A stretch of 17,395 nt of DNA, from positions 1 through 17,395 of the forward strand of contig CAZCYD010000055.1 in assembly GCA_964502735.1 (NCBI GenBank), in the 5' to 3' direction. Made by a program: the position numbers and the translations under genes. The notes beneath the pieces are model-generated. The model worked only from the letters and a program-made list of their open reading frames with translations. It was not told the origin of the DNA and did no database searches. This DNA comes from JACKAN01 sp964502735. Its GTDB lineage: Bacteria > Bdellovibrionota > Bdellovibrionia > Bdellovibrionales > UBA1609. This document shows, in pieces, positions 1 through 8,659 of this stretch; the stretch's first letter is position 1; each line of letters begins with the position of its first letter.

Positions 1-27
1 TGGCGCTTTCTGGTGGCACGATGTGGC

Positions 28-47
28 GCAAATTAGGGCCTGGCACC
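28..47. repeat. Dispersed 20-nt repeat, copy 1
   Basis: These 20 nt (core TTAGGGCCTGGCACC) are identical to positions 9692-9711. This copy sits 2 nt beyond the icmF stop codon. The other copy lies 49 nt beyond the stop of the exported-protein gene. Both copies are just downstream of minus-strand genes, so the element may be a 3'-end or REP-like sequence. Identity of the two copies is seen directly; any role is inferred. Confidence 0.7.
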
Positions 48-49
48 GC

Positions 50-3000
50 CTAGAGGTTTCGGCGGTATTGACCACCAGCTTCGTAAAGTGCCTGAGTCAT
101 CTGATATAAACTACAATAACGTGAAGCCGACATCAGAGCCTCAAAAATATTCTCACCCCTAAGAGCCGCCAACCTTAAAGCCTCCAACTCCCTTGCCCCC
201 TCAGTGCAATGAACCTCCTGATAAGATTTCAGCCTCGACAATTGCCCCATTTTTTCATCTTGAGTTGACCTGCGCAACTCGATAGGTGGAAGCACATAGT
301 CTTCTTCCAAAGTCTTAGGGTTAATAAAAGTATTCACTCCCACAATGGGCAAACCTCCATTGTGCTTGAGGTGCTCATAATACAAAGACTCTTCTTGAAT
401 CTTCCCTCTTTGATACTGAGTCTCCATCGCTCCTAGCACTCCACCTCTTTCACTTATTTTTACGAACTCCTCGAGAACAGCTTCTTCCACCTCCTGGGTT
501 AACCACTCATTTAAATAGCTACCCTGATTGGGGTTCTCATTTTTTGTTTGCCCAAACTCTTTGTTAATAATCATCTGAATAGCTTGCGCGCGCCTAACTG
601 ATTCCTCAGTAGGAGTTGTAATTGCCTCATCATAGGCATTAGTGTGCAAGGAGTTACAGTTATCATTTATCGCAATCAAAGCCTGCAATGTCGTGCGAAT
701 ATCATTAAAGTCAATTTCCTGAGCATGTAGCGAGCGGCCACTCGTTTGAATATGATACTTAAGCATCTGTGATCTCTCGTTGGCTCCGTAAATATTTTTA
801 AGAGCCACCGCCCAAATTCTTCTGGCTACACGCCCTATCACACTGTATTCAGGATCTAATCCATTACTAAAAAAGAAACTTAAATTAGGAGCAAAGTCGT
901 CAATCTTTAATCCGCGACTCAAATAATACTCCACATAGGTAAAAGCATTACTCAAGGTCAGTGCCAATTGAGTAATGGGATTAGCCCCAGCCTCCGCAAT
1001 ATGATAACCAGAAATACTCACTGAATAAAAATTTCTCACTTTATTTTTAACAAAAAATTCTTGGATATCGCCCATCATTTTCAGAGCAAAATCAATAGAA
1101 AAAATACACGTGTTTTGACCTTGATCTTCTTTTAAAATATCAGCCTGAACAGTTCCTCTTACATGACTTAAAGTGTAGGCTCGGACCTCAGACTTTTCTT
1201 TTTCTGTCAATTCTCGGCCTAACTCCACTCGCTTTTTATCATACTGTTGATCGATAGCCGTATTCATAAAGTAAGCCAGAATCATCGGTGCTGGACCGTT
1301 AATTGTCATACTCACTGAAGTTTTGGGATCACACAAATCAAAACCTTCGTAAAGCCTTTTCATATCGTCAAGAGTGGCAATACTCACACCACTTTCGCCA
1401 ACTTTACCAAATATATCTGGGCGCAAATCTGGCTCTTGCCCATAAAGAGTTACGCTGTCAAAGGCTGTTGATAATCTTTTAAACTCCGTATCCTTGCACA
1501 AAAAATGAAATCTTTTATTGGTCTTTTCAGGAGGTCCCTCCCCCGCAAACTGACGAGAAGGATCTTCTCCCTCCCTCTTTAAAGGGAAAACTCCTGCTGT
1601 GTAAGGAAATGAACCTGGAACATTCTCTAATCGCAAAAACTCTAAGCGCTCACCCCAATCTTTCTTGGCCGGCACAATCACTCTAGGAATTTTAAGTCCA
1701 GAAAGACTTTCCCGCTTCAGAGGTTGACGAATATCCTTGCCTCGAACTTGATAGATAAACTCATCTTTTTCATAAAGAGATCGCAGCTCATCAAAATTTC
1801 TAATCTTATCAAGCCATTCAGGTCCAATTTCTGCACTCAATTCTTGAGTCAACCCCTGTATAGCGTTTTCTAGGGCTCTTCCTAATTGTTCACTTTGATC
1901 TTTTTTGCCAAGATTATCTTGAGTTTGCACATAATTTCCCAGCAAAGAGGCTTTTTCCGCTAGCAAAGCCGTTTCTCTTTTGTATTTCCTGACGGCCCCG
2001 GCGATCTCTGCCAAATAAGACTGTCGCTCTGCTGGAACTATTGTTTGTTTTTTTACTCCTCTAACTTTGTCTTTCAGAGTTTTGTAAATAGACCAATCTC
2101 TAGGGCCACTGGCCGTCTTATCCAGATGTTCACAAATACCATAAAACAAGTCATTAACACCTTCGTCATTAAAATTTGAGGCCTGTGTTAAGTAGACCGG
2201 AAAATCTGACTTAGATTCAAATAATTTTCTGGATCTTGCATACTGCTTACAAACATCCCGAAATGCGTCCTGTGCACCTCTTCTATCGGCCTTGTTGATT
2301 GCAATAAAGTCAGCATAATCAATCATATCAATTTTTTCTAGTTGGCTCTGAGCACCAAACTCCGATGTCATAACATAAAGTGTGAAATCGGAAACTTCGG
2401 TAATTGCAGAGCTCGCCTGACCTATCCCAGAAGATTCCGCAATCAATAAATCAAAGTCTAAACTTTTTAAGTAGTTCAAGATTGAGGGGAGGGCTATCGC
2501 AATTTCGTTGCCAGAACCACGAGAGGCTACAGATCTCATAAAAACCCCTTGTCGACTTAAGGAGTTCATTCGAATACGATCTCCAAGCAAAGCCCCTCCA
2601 GTTTTCTTTTTTGTTGGATCTACACAGACCACTCCAATTTTTATGTCTTCATAAACATTCAGAAACCTCTGCACAAGTTCATCAATTAAACTGGACTTTC
2701 CAGCGCCCCCAGTTCCCGTCATCCCTAAAACAAGAGGACTTGCATGGGGACGGGCCAGATCCCTTGCAGATAAACTCATATTTGAAATTAATTGATTTAG
2801 AATTGGAGCCTGACCCTCCTCCATTTCAATGGCGGTAAGGGCTTGGCCTAAGTTTCTAGAAAATTCAAAATTTTGCCCTTCTCTCTCAATATCTGGAGAG
2901 ACTCTCTGCCTTCTCTCAAAATCAACACCACCAACACCATCTGGCCGATGGCCCAGAGGTTGACTTCCTAAACTTTCTTGAAAACTAAAATAAGACTGAT

Positions 3001-3445
3001 CCTTTGAGGCTTCTAAAATAGAGAAATCACACTCTCGTACAACAAACTCTATCATTCCCTCTAAACCTAACCTTCTACCGTCTTCGGGATGAAAGATTTG
3101 GGTGATTCCATAATTCTCTAGTAGTTTTTTCTCTTTAGGGACAATAACTCCGCCTCCACCGCCAAAAATTTTGACGTAGTGGGCACCACATGTGTCCAAT
3201 AAGTCTTTCATATATTTGAAGTATTCAATGTGCCCACCCTGATAGGAGCTTACTGCAATTCCTTGAGCCCCCTCTTGAAGGGCCGTCATAACGACGTCTC
3301 GAACAGAACGATTGTGACCTAAATGGATAACTTCTGCGCCCATATCTTGCAGAACGCGCCTCATAATATTAATACTGGCATCGTGCCCATCAAAAAGAGA
3401 CGCCGCTGTAACAATACGAATAGAATTCTTTGGCTTGTATGTCAT
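50..3445 (-). CDS. icmF: Fused isobutyryl-CoA mutase IcmF (B12-dependent mutase with G-protein chaperone domain)
   Basis: This enzyme interconverts isobutyryl-CoA and n-butyryl-CoA with adenosylcobalamin in the cytosol. The built-in MeaB-like GTPase domain loads and protects the cofactor. In order, the 1131-aa protein shows a B12-binding domain (about 1-140, with FDGH and cobalt-ligand candidate H21), a linker, and a G domain (about 235-450, with P-loop GTGGAGKS at 244-251 and NKAD at 384-387). A second linker and the mutase barrel (about 580-1131) follow. In the barrel, F633 of RQFAGEG occupies the place where methylmalonyl-CoA mutase has Tyr. Q767 (GTVQADI) and H815 (GYH) are also kept, which points to isobutyryl-CoA as substrate. 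The C-terminus (GGQYRRNL) is the usual one, so the gene is complete. ATG start; AGGA about 8 nt upstream overlaps the stop of the hydratase gene, 8 nt away, so the two are probably translated together. Residues 141-200 form a poorly conserved linker. Confidence 0.95.
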   Translation of the reverse strand: MTYKPKNSIRIVTAASLFDGHDASINIMRRVLQDMGAEVIHLGHNRSVRDVVMTALQEGAQGIAVSSYQGGHIEYFKYMKDLLDTCGAHYVKIFGGGGGVIVPKEKKLLENYGITQIFHPEDGRRLGLEGMIEFVVRECDFSILEASKDQSYFSFQESLGSQPLGHRPDGVGGVDFERRQRVSPDIEREGQNFEFSRNLGQALTAIEMEEGQAPILNQLISNMSLSARDLARPHASPLVLGMTGTGGAGKSSLIDELVQRFLNVYEDIKIGVVCVDPTKKKTGGALLGDRIRMNSLSRQGVFMRSVASRGSGNEIAIALPSILNYLKSLDFDLLIAESSGIGQASSAITEVSDFTLYVMTSEFGAQSQLEKIDMIDYADFIAINKADRRGAQDAFRDVCKQYARSRKLFESKSDFPVYLTQASNFNDEGVNDLFYGICEHLDKTASGPRDWSIYKTLKDKVRGVKKQTIVPAERQSYLAEIAGAVRKYKRETALLAEKASLLGNYVQTQDNLGKKDQSEQLGRALENAIQGLTQELSAEIGPEWLDKIRNFDELRSLYEKDEFIYQVRGKDIRQPLKRESLSGLKIPRVIVPAKKDWGERLEFLRLENVPGSFPYTAGVFPLKREGEDPSRQFAGEGPPEKTNKRFHFLCKDTEFKRLSTAFDSVTLYGQEPDLRPDIFGKVGESGVSIATLDDMKRLYEGFDLCDPKTSVSMTINGPAPMILAYFMNTAIDQQYDKKRVELGRELTEKEKSEVRAYTLSHVRGTVQADILKEDQGQNTCIFSIDFALKMMGDIQEFFVKNKVRNFYSVSISGYHIAEAGANPITQLALTLSNAFTYVEYYLSRGLKIDDFAPNLSFFFSNGLDPEYSVIGRVARRIWAVALKNIYGANERSQMLKYHIQTSGRSLHAQEIDFNDIRTTLQALIAINDNCNSLHTNAYDEAITTPTEESVRRAQAIQMIINKEFGQTKNENPNQGSYLNEWLTQEVEEAVLEEFVKISERGGVLGAMETQYQRGKIQEESLYYEHLKHNGGLPIVGVNTFINPKTLEEDYVLPPIELRRSTQDEKMGQLSRLKSYQEVHCTEGARELEALRLAALRGENIFEALMSASRYCSLYQMTQALYEAGGQYRRNL

Positions 3446-3453
3446 AACTTATC

Positions 3454-4233
3454 CTACAGACCTGTAAACTGAGGTTTGCGTTTCTCCAAAAATGCAGCCA
3501 CCCCCTCTTTTTGATCCTGATTTAGAAAGCAATTGGAAAACAGCTGAGCCTCTAAGGCCAACCCCTCCCGTTGTTCCTTATCAAACCCCTCCTCGATGGC
3601 CTTCTTGGCCAACTTTATGGCACTTGGTGACTTTGTAGCCATCTTGTTAGCCCACCAAAGCCCTCTTTCCATAAGTTGATCAGAGTCGGCCACCTCAACA
3701 ACTAGTCCCCACAAATAAAATTGTTCAGCAGTAAACATTTCACCACTTAAAGTGACAGCCTTTGCCAAAGATTTACCCACACTTTTGCTCAACCTCTGAG
3801 TTCCACCGTAGCCAGGAATTAGCCCCAAACCCACTTCAGGAAGCCCCATCTTTGCATGGCGACTTGCAACAATAAAGTCACATGAAAGGGCCAACTCCAA
3901 GCCCCCGCCAAGGGCAAAACCATTGACAAGAGCTAAGACAGGAACTCTTGATCCTTCAATTGTGTCAAATAGTCTCTGACCTTTTTCTGACAATATGTGA
4001 GCTTCTTCTGGCTTCATATTTTGAAAGCCAGATATATCGGCTCCCGCAACAAAAGCCTTTCCTTCCCCTGTAACCACCAAAGCTCTAATATCTGTGGAAA
4101 AAAGACTTTTAGAAAAAAAGTGAGAAAGCTCATCTATAAGTGCTGAGTTTAAGGCGTTCAATGCCTCTGGCCTGTTGATCTTTAAAACTCCAACTGAATC
4201 CACTTGCTCAAATTTTAAATATTTAAAATCCAC
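3454..4233 (-). CDS. Enoyl-CoA hydratase (crotonase family)
   Basis: The protein adds water to 2-enoyl-CoA, here most likely crotonyl-CoA, giving (S)-3-hydroxyacyl-CoA in the cytosol. At 259 aa it has the standard crotonase length. The oxyanion-hole segment FVAGADI is at about 61-67. Both catalytic glutamates of true hydratases are present: E113 in GGGLELAL and E133 in GLPEVGLG, followed by IPGYGGTQRL. That favours hydratase over an isomerase or hydrolase paralogue. The start is GTG, chosen because GGGGAGG lies 4-5 nt upstream and no nearby ATG has such a site. It sits between hbd (200-nt gap holding a TAAC microsatellite) and icmF (8-nt gap), so it is probably the middle gene of a butyryl/isobutyryl-CoA operon. 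The fold and reaction are secure; chain-length preference is inferred from neighbours. Possible names are crt or paaF-like. Confidence 0.92.
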   Translation of the reverse strand: MDFKYLKFEQVDSVGVLKINRPEALNALNSALIDELSHFFSKSLFSTDIRALVVTGEGKAFVAGADISGFQNMKPEEAHILSEKGQRLFDTIEGSRVPVLALVNGFALGGGLELALSCDFIVASRHAKMGLPEVGLGLIPGYGGTQRLSKSVGKSLAKAVTLSGEMFTAEQFYLWGLVVEVADSDQLMERGLWWANKMATKSPSAIKLAKKAIEEGFDKEQREGLALEAQLFSNCFLNQDQKEGVAAFLEKRKPQFTGL

Positions 4234-4346
4234 TTTTCCTCCCCAGCACCTTAACTCTAATTTAAGGCTCTGTCTTGTTCTTAACCTAAAAACTTTGGTT
4301 TTAAAGCCTTACAGTTCAAGTTTTGACCTAAAGCCTTCCTCCGGCT

Positions 4347-4403
<57 letters not shown>

Positions 4404-4433
4404 TAAATGCAATTTAATCCAAATCAAATTAAG

Positions 4434-5276
4434 TTAATAGTTATAAAATCCACGCCCAGATTTTTTGCCTAACCATCCTGCCTCTACATATTTAATTAAG
4501 AGTGGACATGGCCTATACTTCGTATCCCCTAAACCTTCATGAAGAACCTGCATAATGGCTAAACATGTGTCTAGACCAATAAAATCAGCTAACGTTAGGG
4601 GACCCATGGGTTGATTGGTTCCCAGCTTCATAGCACTATCAATGCCTTCAACATCAGCTATTCCCTCATAAAGAGCGTAAATAGCCTCATTAATCATGGG
4701 CATGAGAATACGATTTACAACAAAACCTGGCATATCTTTAGCTTCAACAAAAGTTTTACCGAGGAACTCTGAGAAGCTAGCCACCTTATTAAAAGTTTCT
4801 TCTGAAGTTTGCAGTCCCCGGATGCCTTCAACTAATTTCATCAAAGGCACAGGGTTCATAAAGTGCATACCCGCTACTTTCTCAGGGCGGGACGTCGCAG
4901 CCGCAATCTTCGTAATAGAAATTGAGGATGTATTAGAACAAAGAATCGCATCAGACTTAACAGTCGCATCTAATTCTTTAAAAATTTTAAGTTTAAGATC
5001 GACGTTCTCTGTTGCAGCTTCTACGACAAAATCGCAATCGCTAAGATCACTCATTCGAGAACTTGTCTCTACAAGCGAAAGGAGTCGCTTTTTATCCTCT
5101 TCACTTATAAGTTCCTTTTTAACTAGACGGTTACAGCTTTGCTCGATGGCTGCCATGCCTCTTTCTAAAGCTGATTCCTGCAGATCCATCATCACCACAG
5201 AAATACCTTTCGAAGCCACAACCTGCGCTATACCATTCCCCATTTGCCCAGCACCAACTACACCGACTTTATTCAT
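4434..5276 (-). CDS. hbd: 3-hydroxybutyryl-CoA dehydrogenase
   Basis: It oxidises 3-hydroxybutyryl-CoA to acetoacetyl-CoA with NAD(P), or runs in reverse, in the cytosol. The N-terminal Rossmann fold opens with VGVVGAGQMGNGIAQ. The dehydrogenase signature includes SNTSSISIT, the catalytic-His segment MHFMNPVPLMKLVE and NRILMPMINEA. The C-terminal helical domain ends in KSGRGFYNY. The frame stays open to a GTG at 5282 (282 aa). I prefer the ATG at 5276 (280 aa, MNKVGVVG), because AGAGGT lies 5 nt upstream of it and would overlap the GTG. The length matches single-domain Hbd/PaaH enzymes. It is the first gene of the set hbd, hydratase, icmF. A pure microsatellite follows it and an octamer array lies about 165 nt upstream. 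An inverted repeat 45 nt upstream may be an operator. Confidence 0.94.
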   Translation of the reverse strand: MNKVGVVGAGQMGNGIAQVVASKGISVVMMDLQESALERGMAAIEQSCNRLVKKELISEEDKKRLLSLVETSSRMSDLSDCDFVVEAATENVDLKLKIFKELDATVKSDAILCSNTSSISITKIAAATSRPEKVAGMHFMNPVPLMKLVEGIRGLQTSEETFNKVASFSEFLGKTFVEAKDMPGFVVNRILMPMINEAIYALYEGIADVEGIDSAMKLGTNQPMGPLTLADFIGLDTCLAIMQVLHEGLGDTKYRPCPLLIKYVEAGWLGKKSGRGFYNY

Positions 5277-5280
5277 ACCC

Positions 5281-5286
5281 ACCTCT
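5281..5286 (-). promoter_or_regulatory. Ribosome-binding site that sets the hbd start
   Basis: The minus strand reads AGAGGT here, 4-5 nt before the ATG at 5276. The competing GTG at 5282 lies inside this site and has no purine-rich site at proper spacing, so the ATG is preferred. Confidence 0.65.
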
Positions 5287-5320
5287 TTTTTTACCTTTAA
5301 AGTTTCAATCCAAGTTTAAC

Positions 5321-5335
5321 CATTTCAGTGAAATG
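5321..5335. promoter_or_regulatory. Inverted repeat upstream of hbd, candidate operator
   Basis: CATTTCA-G-TGAAATG is a perfect 7-nt inverted repeat around one central base, 45 nt upstream of the hbd ATG and about 20 nt downstream of a possible -10 element. Size and symmetry suit a dimeric regulator of TetR or GntR type, as often control acyl-CoA genes. The regulator is unknown. It does not match E. coli FadR sites. Confidence 0.4.
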
Positions 5336-5441
5336 AAATAATCAAACGGCTCCCATTCTAAATTTGTATTCACGCTCTTAATTCATCAACTCGAGTCTTA
5401 GCCAAGCTCTTAATCTCAACTCATAAAATTTTCAATTTTAT

Positions 5442-5495
<54 letters not shown>

Positions 5496-5681
5496 GCTGC
5501 CAACTACTCACAACAAGGATCTCCCCCCACCCCTTTCTAGGATGGCTTAATTAAGATCTCAAGACCTTCGATCATCGTTATGAATAAATAGCAGATTCCT
5601 CTAGACCTTTCAAACTCTGCTCTCCATTAATCATAAAAATATGATAAGAATTCTGAAATTAAATGACGCTAAACACCTATT

Positions 5682-6722
5682 CTATTGTTTGCGAAATAAG
5701 GGAGTCACTCTCCACGACAATTGAAAGGTGTCATTATTGACCTCAACACCTTGTTCAAAATTCTTGCTAAAGGCAAGAATAAGCATATTAGTTTTATGAG
5801 GGTCCGAAACCACTGCAGCGAGCGTGACCCTTCTGTGCAAATCACCATAGACCCTTTCATTCCAATCAAAGTGATCATACCGCAAATATGTAGCCCACTG
5901 TTGATTCCAGTCGTATCCCAGGTCAACATGACCGGCATTGTATTTCTGTATTTTATTTTCCTGCTCTGACTCACCAAATGTAGCTTCTAATAAAAAGCGC
6001 CATTTATTTGGATGCCAATGCAAAAACAATGTGGCCTGACGCCACAAAGACTCAATAGAACTGTCAACTCCTGCTAGATTATTCTGAGTGACTCCCACCG
6101 TAGACTCAGGTTTAATCGTCCCTGTAACACTCGAAATCCCTAGATTTAAATTTCTTTCATTCCTCCATCCCCAACTCGCCGTTAAAAACATCCGGCCGTC
6201 AGGGTTGCCGACATCGCTCTCTCCGTTGTGAACAGCTATCTGAGTATAGAAACCTTTATGACTTACATAATAACTAACTCCAACGTCCCGCAGGGACACG
6301 ACTCGGTTCTCAAACAGCAAATGTCGATTAAAAATCAACTCGCTTTCTTGCCAACTCCCTTCCACGCCATACTCCAAAGGGATAATACCCATGCGAATTC
6401 GCCCCAACATACCTGTGTATTGTACATAGGCCTCGATAAGGCCGAGATCTTCCGATGGGGAGTCAGAAAAGTGAATCATTTGATTTCTCAAAATTTGTGA
6501 GCCCAATTTTAAGTTGGCAGTCAAATGCTGGTCTTTCTTCCAACTAAAGTTGACTAGGGAGTCACTTAACCCAAACTCCCCTCGCTGACCTTCTTCCGCC
6601 CTGAAATAAGGTCTGAGTAATATTTCATCGACAGATAGAACACCTAATTTTTCGGCGGCAACAGATAAGACAGCCACGCAAAAAAAAATGAACTGAATAA
6701 AAAAGTGAATCCACAACCTCAC
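5682..6722 (-). CDS. Exported porin-like outer-membrane beta-barrel protein
   Basis: The 346-aa product begins with a signal peptide: RLWIH, a hydrophobic core (FFIQFIFFCVAVLSV), then a likely cut after VAA near residue 23. The mature part is built of alternating, aromatic-rich stretches (LTASWGWRNERNLNLGIS, KWRFLLEATFGES, WATYLRYDHFDW). These look like the beta-hairpins of an outer-membrane barrel, and the end NDTFQLSWRVTPLF resembles a final strand. The layout recalls phosphate-selective porin O/P-like proteins, but no diagnostic motif settles this. The start is GTG with only a weak site (ATAGG) directly before it; no internal Met would keep the signal peptide. It lies 53 nt after plsC and may be read through from that operon. 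Location is fairly sure; the solute is unknown. Confidence 0.6.
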   Translation of the reverse strand: MRLWIHFFIQFIFFCVAVLSVAAEKLGVLSVDEILLRPYFRAEEGQRGEFGLSDSLVNFSWKKDQHLTANLKLGSQILRNQMIHFSDSPSEDLGLIEAYVQYTGMLGRIRMGIIPLEYGVEGSWQESELIFNRHLLFENRVVSLRDVGVSYYVSHKGFYTQIAVHNGESDVGNPDGRMFLTASWGWRNERNLNLGISSVTGTIKPESTVGVTQNNLAGVDSSIESLWRQATLFLHWHPNKWRFLLEATFGESEQENKIQKYNAGHVDLGYDWNQQWATYLRYDHFDWNERVYGDLHRRVTLAAVVSDPHKTNMLILAFSKNFEQGVEVNNDTFQLSWRVTPLFRKQ

Positions 6723-6754
6723 CCTATTATTCTACAAAATAAAAGTTAAGATTC

Positions 6755-6770
6755 CTATAGACCTATAGAC
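6755..6770. repeat. 8-nt tandem duplication (CTATAGAC x2)
   Basis: Two perfect adjacent copies of CTATAGAC lie in the 53-nt gap between plsC and the porin-like gene, about 35 nt upstream of the latter. It is one of several short duplications in the gaps of this window. Confidence 0.85.
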
Positions 6771-6775
6771 TAAAG

Positions 6776-7510
6776 TCAAACAAGCCCCTCTTGAAGACTT
6801 CTTCGTGCCACTTCAGACAGCTGATCTCGACTTTCAAGATTGTAACTGCGACCAGAAATCGGAGGCAGTATTTTTACAACCACATCTGACCTCCATATAC
6901 CCCACGAAGGAAATATAGAATGCTTAGGCATAATTTGCCTTGTCCCAGTGATAGCCAATGGTTTCAAAGGGCACTGTCCCGCAATAGCCATAATAAACGG
7001 TCCCGACTTAAATTTTCCCAATTTCCCATTAGACTGACGAGTCCCTTCTGGAGCCAGTATGTAATTCATCCCTTTGTCCAAGTTTTTTAAAGATTCTTTA
7101 TAGAGTTGAATGACTCGATCTCTCTGCCCCCTATGAATTTCCAAAACACCTAAATTTTTCATAGCTCTGCCAAAAAATGGAATCTTAAACAGTTCAGTTT
7201 TAGCTCCAAACCTAGCTGTGCGCCCCTTTAAGGCCACAAAAACAACGGGAATATCAAAATGGCTTGAATGGTTAAAGATGTAGATTCCATTTTCATCCGT
7301 TAAATTTTCTCTTCCTATAACTTTAACCTTTACATTTAAAAAAAAGAGAAGCCCCCTTGACCAATAGTAAGTAATAAAGTTACCCAGCTCCCTATGCTTT
7401 TCAAGGAATGGTGTCGAGACTATAGTAAAAATACTCCATAGCAAGGTCCAAATTATACAAGACAAGCCTCCTATTATAGATTTTGGATAACTCAAAATCC
7501 TAAGGAGCAT
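6776..7510 (-). CDS. plsC: 1-acyl-sn-glycerol-3-phosphate acyltransferase (PlsC family)
   Basis: PlsC-type enzymes move an acyl chain to the sn-2 position of lysophosphatidic acid, giving phosphatidic acid at the inner face of the cytoplasmic membrane. The 244-aa protein starts with a hydrophobic segment (about 12-35) that would anchor it. The catalytic HX4D motif is H81 to D86 (NHSSHFDIP). The second block is FGAKTELFKIPFFGRAM (about 101-117), then GVLEIHRG. The EGTR block is at 155-158 (APEGTRQSNGKLGKFKSG) and the proline block PLKPLAITGT is near 181-190. The ATG overlaps the stop of the upstream gene as TAATG, so translation is probably coupled to the RelA/SpoT-like protein. Length and motifs are normal. 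A relative acting on another lysolipid cannot be excluded. Confidence 0.9.
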   Translation of the reverse strand: MLLRILSYPKSIIGGLSCIIWTLLWSIFTIVSTPFLEKHRELGNFITYYWSRGLLFFLNVKVKVIGRENLTDENGIYIFNHSSHFDIPVVFVALKGRTARFGAKTELFKIPFFGRAMKNLGVLEIHRGQRDRVIQLYKESLKNLDKGMNYILAPEGTRQSNGKLGKFKSGPFIMAIAGQCPLKPLAITGTRQIMPKHSIFPSWGIWRSDVVVKILPPISGRSYNLESRDQLSEVARRSLQEGLV

Positions 7511-8655
7511 TACAGACTATCCTTCCCCAGCACCCGCGTCCTAGCTCGTTTTTTTTGTCTTTCTTTATATTTTTCGTGCGAGGCTTCTCCAGAGATATTC
7601 TGAAGATAAGTTTGATAATCAATTATTTGAACTTCAAATGGATAAAAAAAGTTGAGCTCCTTGGACTTACTTGACCCCTCTTGTGGCCAGTCCATCTTAA
7701 TTAATTTTCTGGTGATAAACTTCATAAAGCGATAATCTTTGCTGGAGAATATATTCAACTTGTCTGTATACTCAGCTCTATCCCTAGCCAGATTCAATTT
7801 GTTCAGCAAGGTTTTATCGATATCCTCCAAAGACACATCGTCATTATCTTTGTAGGTCTCCATAACTTCTAAGAATAAGTTGATAGGATATAGAGTGTTG
7901 TTAGACTGGTCGGGAATATTGTGCGGAAAGCTTATGAGATTATGATTTATCAAAAATCTCATGACTCTAAAAACATCAAAAAGATGTTTGGTTACAAAGC
8001 GAATTCCTATCTTATCTAACAAGGTAAAGGCTACGGCCTCGGGCTTAGCTAATAACTTTGTGATGGATGAAGTCGAGCTTTTAAATGACTTTACAACAAA
8101 TTTTTTTAACGCCACATGGTCAGGATCACTTGGGTGCCCCAAAAAGGTCCCCGCAATAGGATCTTTCACGATATGATGGCGGACGGTCTCCAGAATCTGC
8201 TCTTGAATTCTAATAGAGTGCTGGGTAAACAAGTCATTGTCTAAATGAACCAGCACATGCATGACCTTTAAAATGGCACAAGACCATTTTTGCATTGAGT
8301 TATTCTTATCATCCTTAATTGAGGCGTACATTAAAATATTGGCAATATTTTGCAGTTTATTGGGGTCACTTAAGACTTCAGGAATAACTTCGCCATCTAT
8401 GAGCAACTCCGTCTGAATATAAGTTACGGCCCTGCGTAGATACGTCCAAAGCTGTTTTTCATCAGCGGCTTTAGTCATATCAAATCCATAAGCTCTGAGA
8501 AAATTATAGGCCTGATCTAAGTTTTGAATCTTTAACCCTTCGAGATCCAAAATTGATCGACCACCAACCAAAGATTCCAGCATATTGGCATCAAAACGAA
8601 AATTTACGTGCATGGTTGAGAATGCTAGCAGATTCCCAACCCACATACAAGACAA
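7510..8655 (-). CDS. Conserved-type unknown protein with a degenerate RelA/SpoT-like synthetase fold
   Basis: I do not recognise an assigned function. Residues about 185-365 look like the RelA/SpoT nucleotidyltransferase domain. K192, S196 and K200 (FKSSTSSITK) keep the K-x3-S-x3-K spacing of the ATP-binding helix. D214 and R219 (LLDKIGIRF) match the Asp of the Mg site. E341 (FEVQI) matches the EVQIRT glutamate, and H360 with YK (ASHEKYK) matches the AAHW.YK block. The GYxSxH block is not visible, and Ser190 stands where the first Arg of R-x-K is expected. (p)ppGpp synthesis is therefore doubtful, and another nucleotide or a regulatory role is possible. The N-terminal 180 residues are mostly helical with no transmembrane span. 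The C-terminus is very basic (ERQKKRARTR). The TTG start at 8655 has no clear ribosome site; ATG at 8646 or 8613 are alternatives. It may belong to the hypothetical family TIGR04552/04562, from unverified memory. It lies between a lipoprotein gene (4-nt gap) and plsC (1-nt overlap). Confidence 0.55.
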   Translation of the reverse strand: MSCMWVGNLLAFSTMHVNFRFDANMLESLVGGRSILDLEGLKIQNLDQAYNFLRAYGFDMTKAADEKQLWTYLRRAVTYIQTELLIDGEVIPEVLSDPNKLQNIANILMYASIKDDKNNSMQKWSCAILKVMHVLVHLDNDLFTQHSIRIQEQILETVRHHIVKDPIAGTFLGHPSDPDHVALKKFVVKSFKSSTSSITKLLAKPEAVAFTLLDKIGIRFVTKHLFDVFRVMRFLINHNLISFPHNIPDQSNNTLYPINLFLEVMETYKDNDDVSLEDIDKTLLNKLNLARDRAEYTDKLNIFSSKDYRFMKFITRKLIKMDWPQEGSSKSKELNFFYPFEVQIIDYQTYLQNISGEASHEKYKERQKKRARTRVLGKDSL

Positions 8656-8659
8656 GGAG

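Noticed and set aside
4696..5319. 207-aa open frame on the plus strand, antisense to hbd
   Set aside because: It is the mirror of a clearly conserved dehydrogenase. Its translation is Ser/Thr/Arg rich with no domain and it has no ribosome site.
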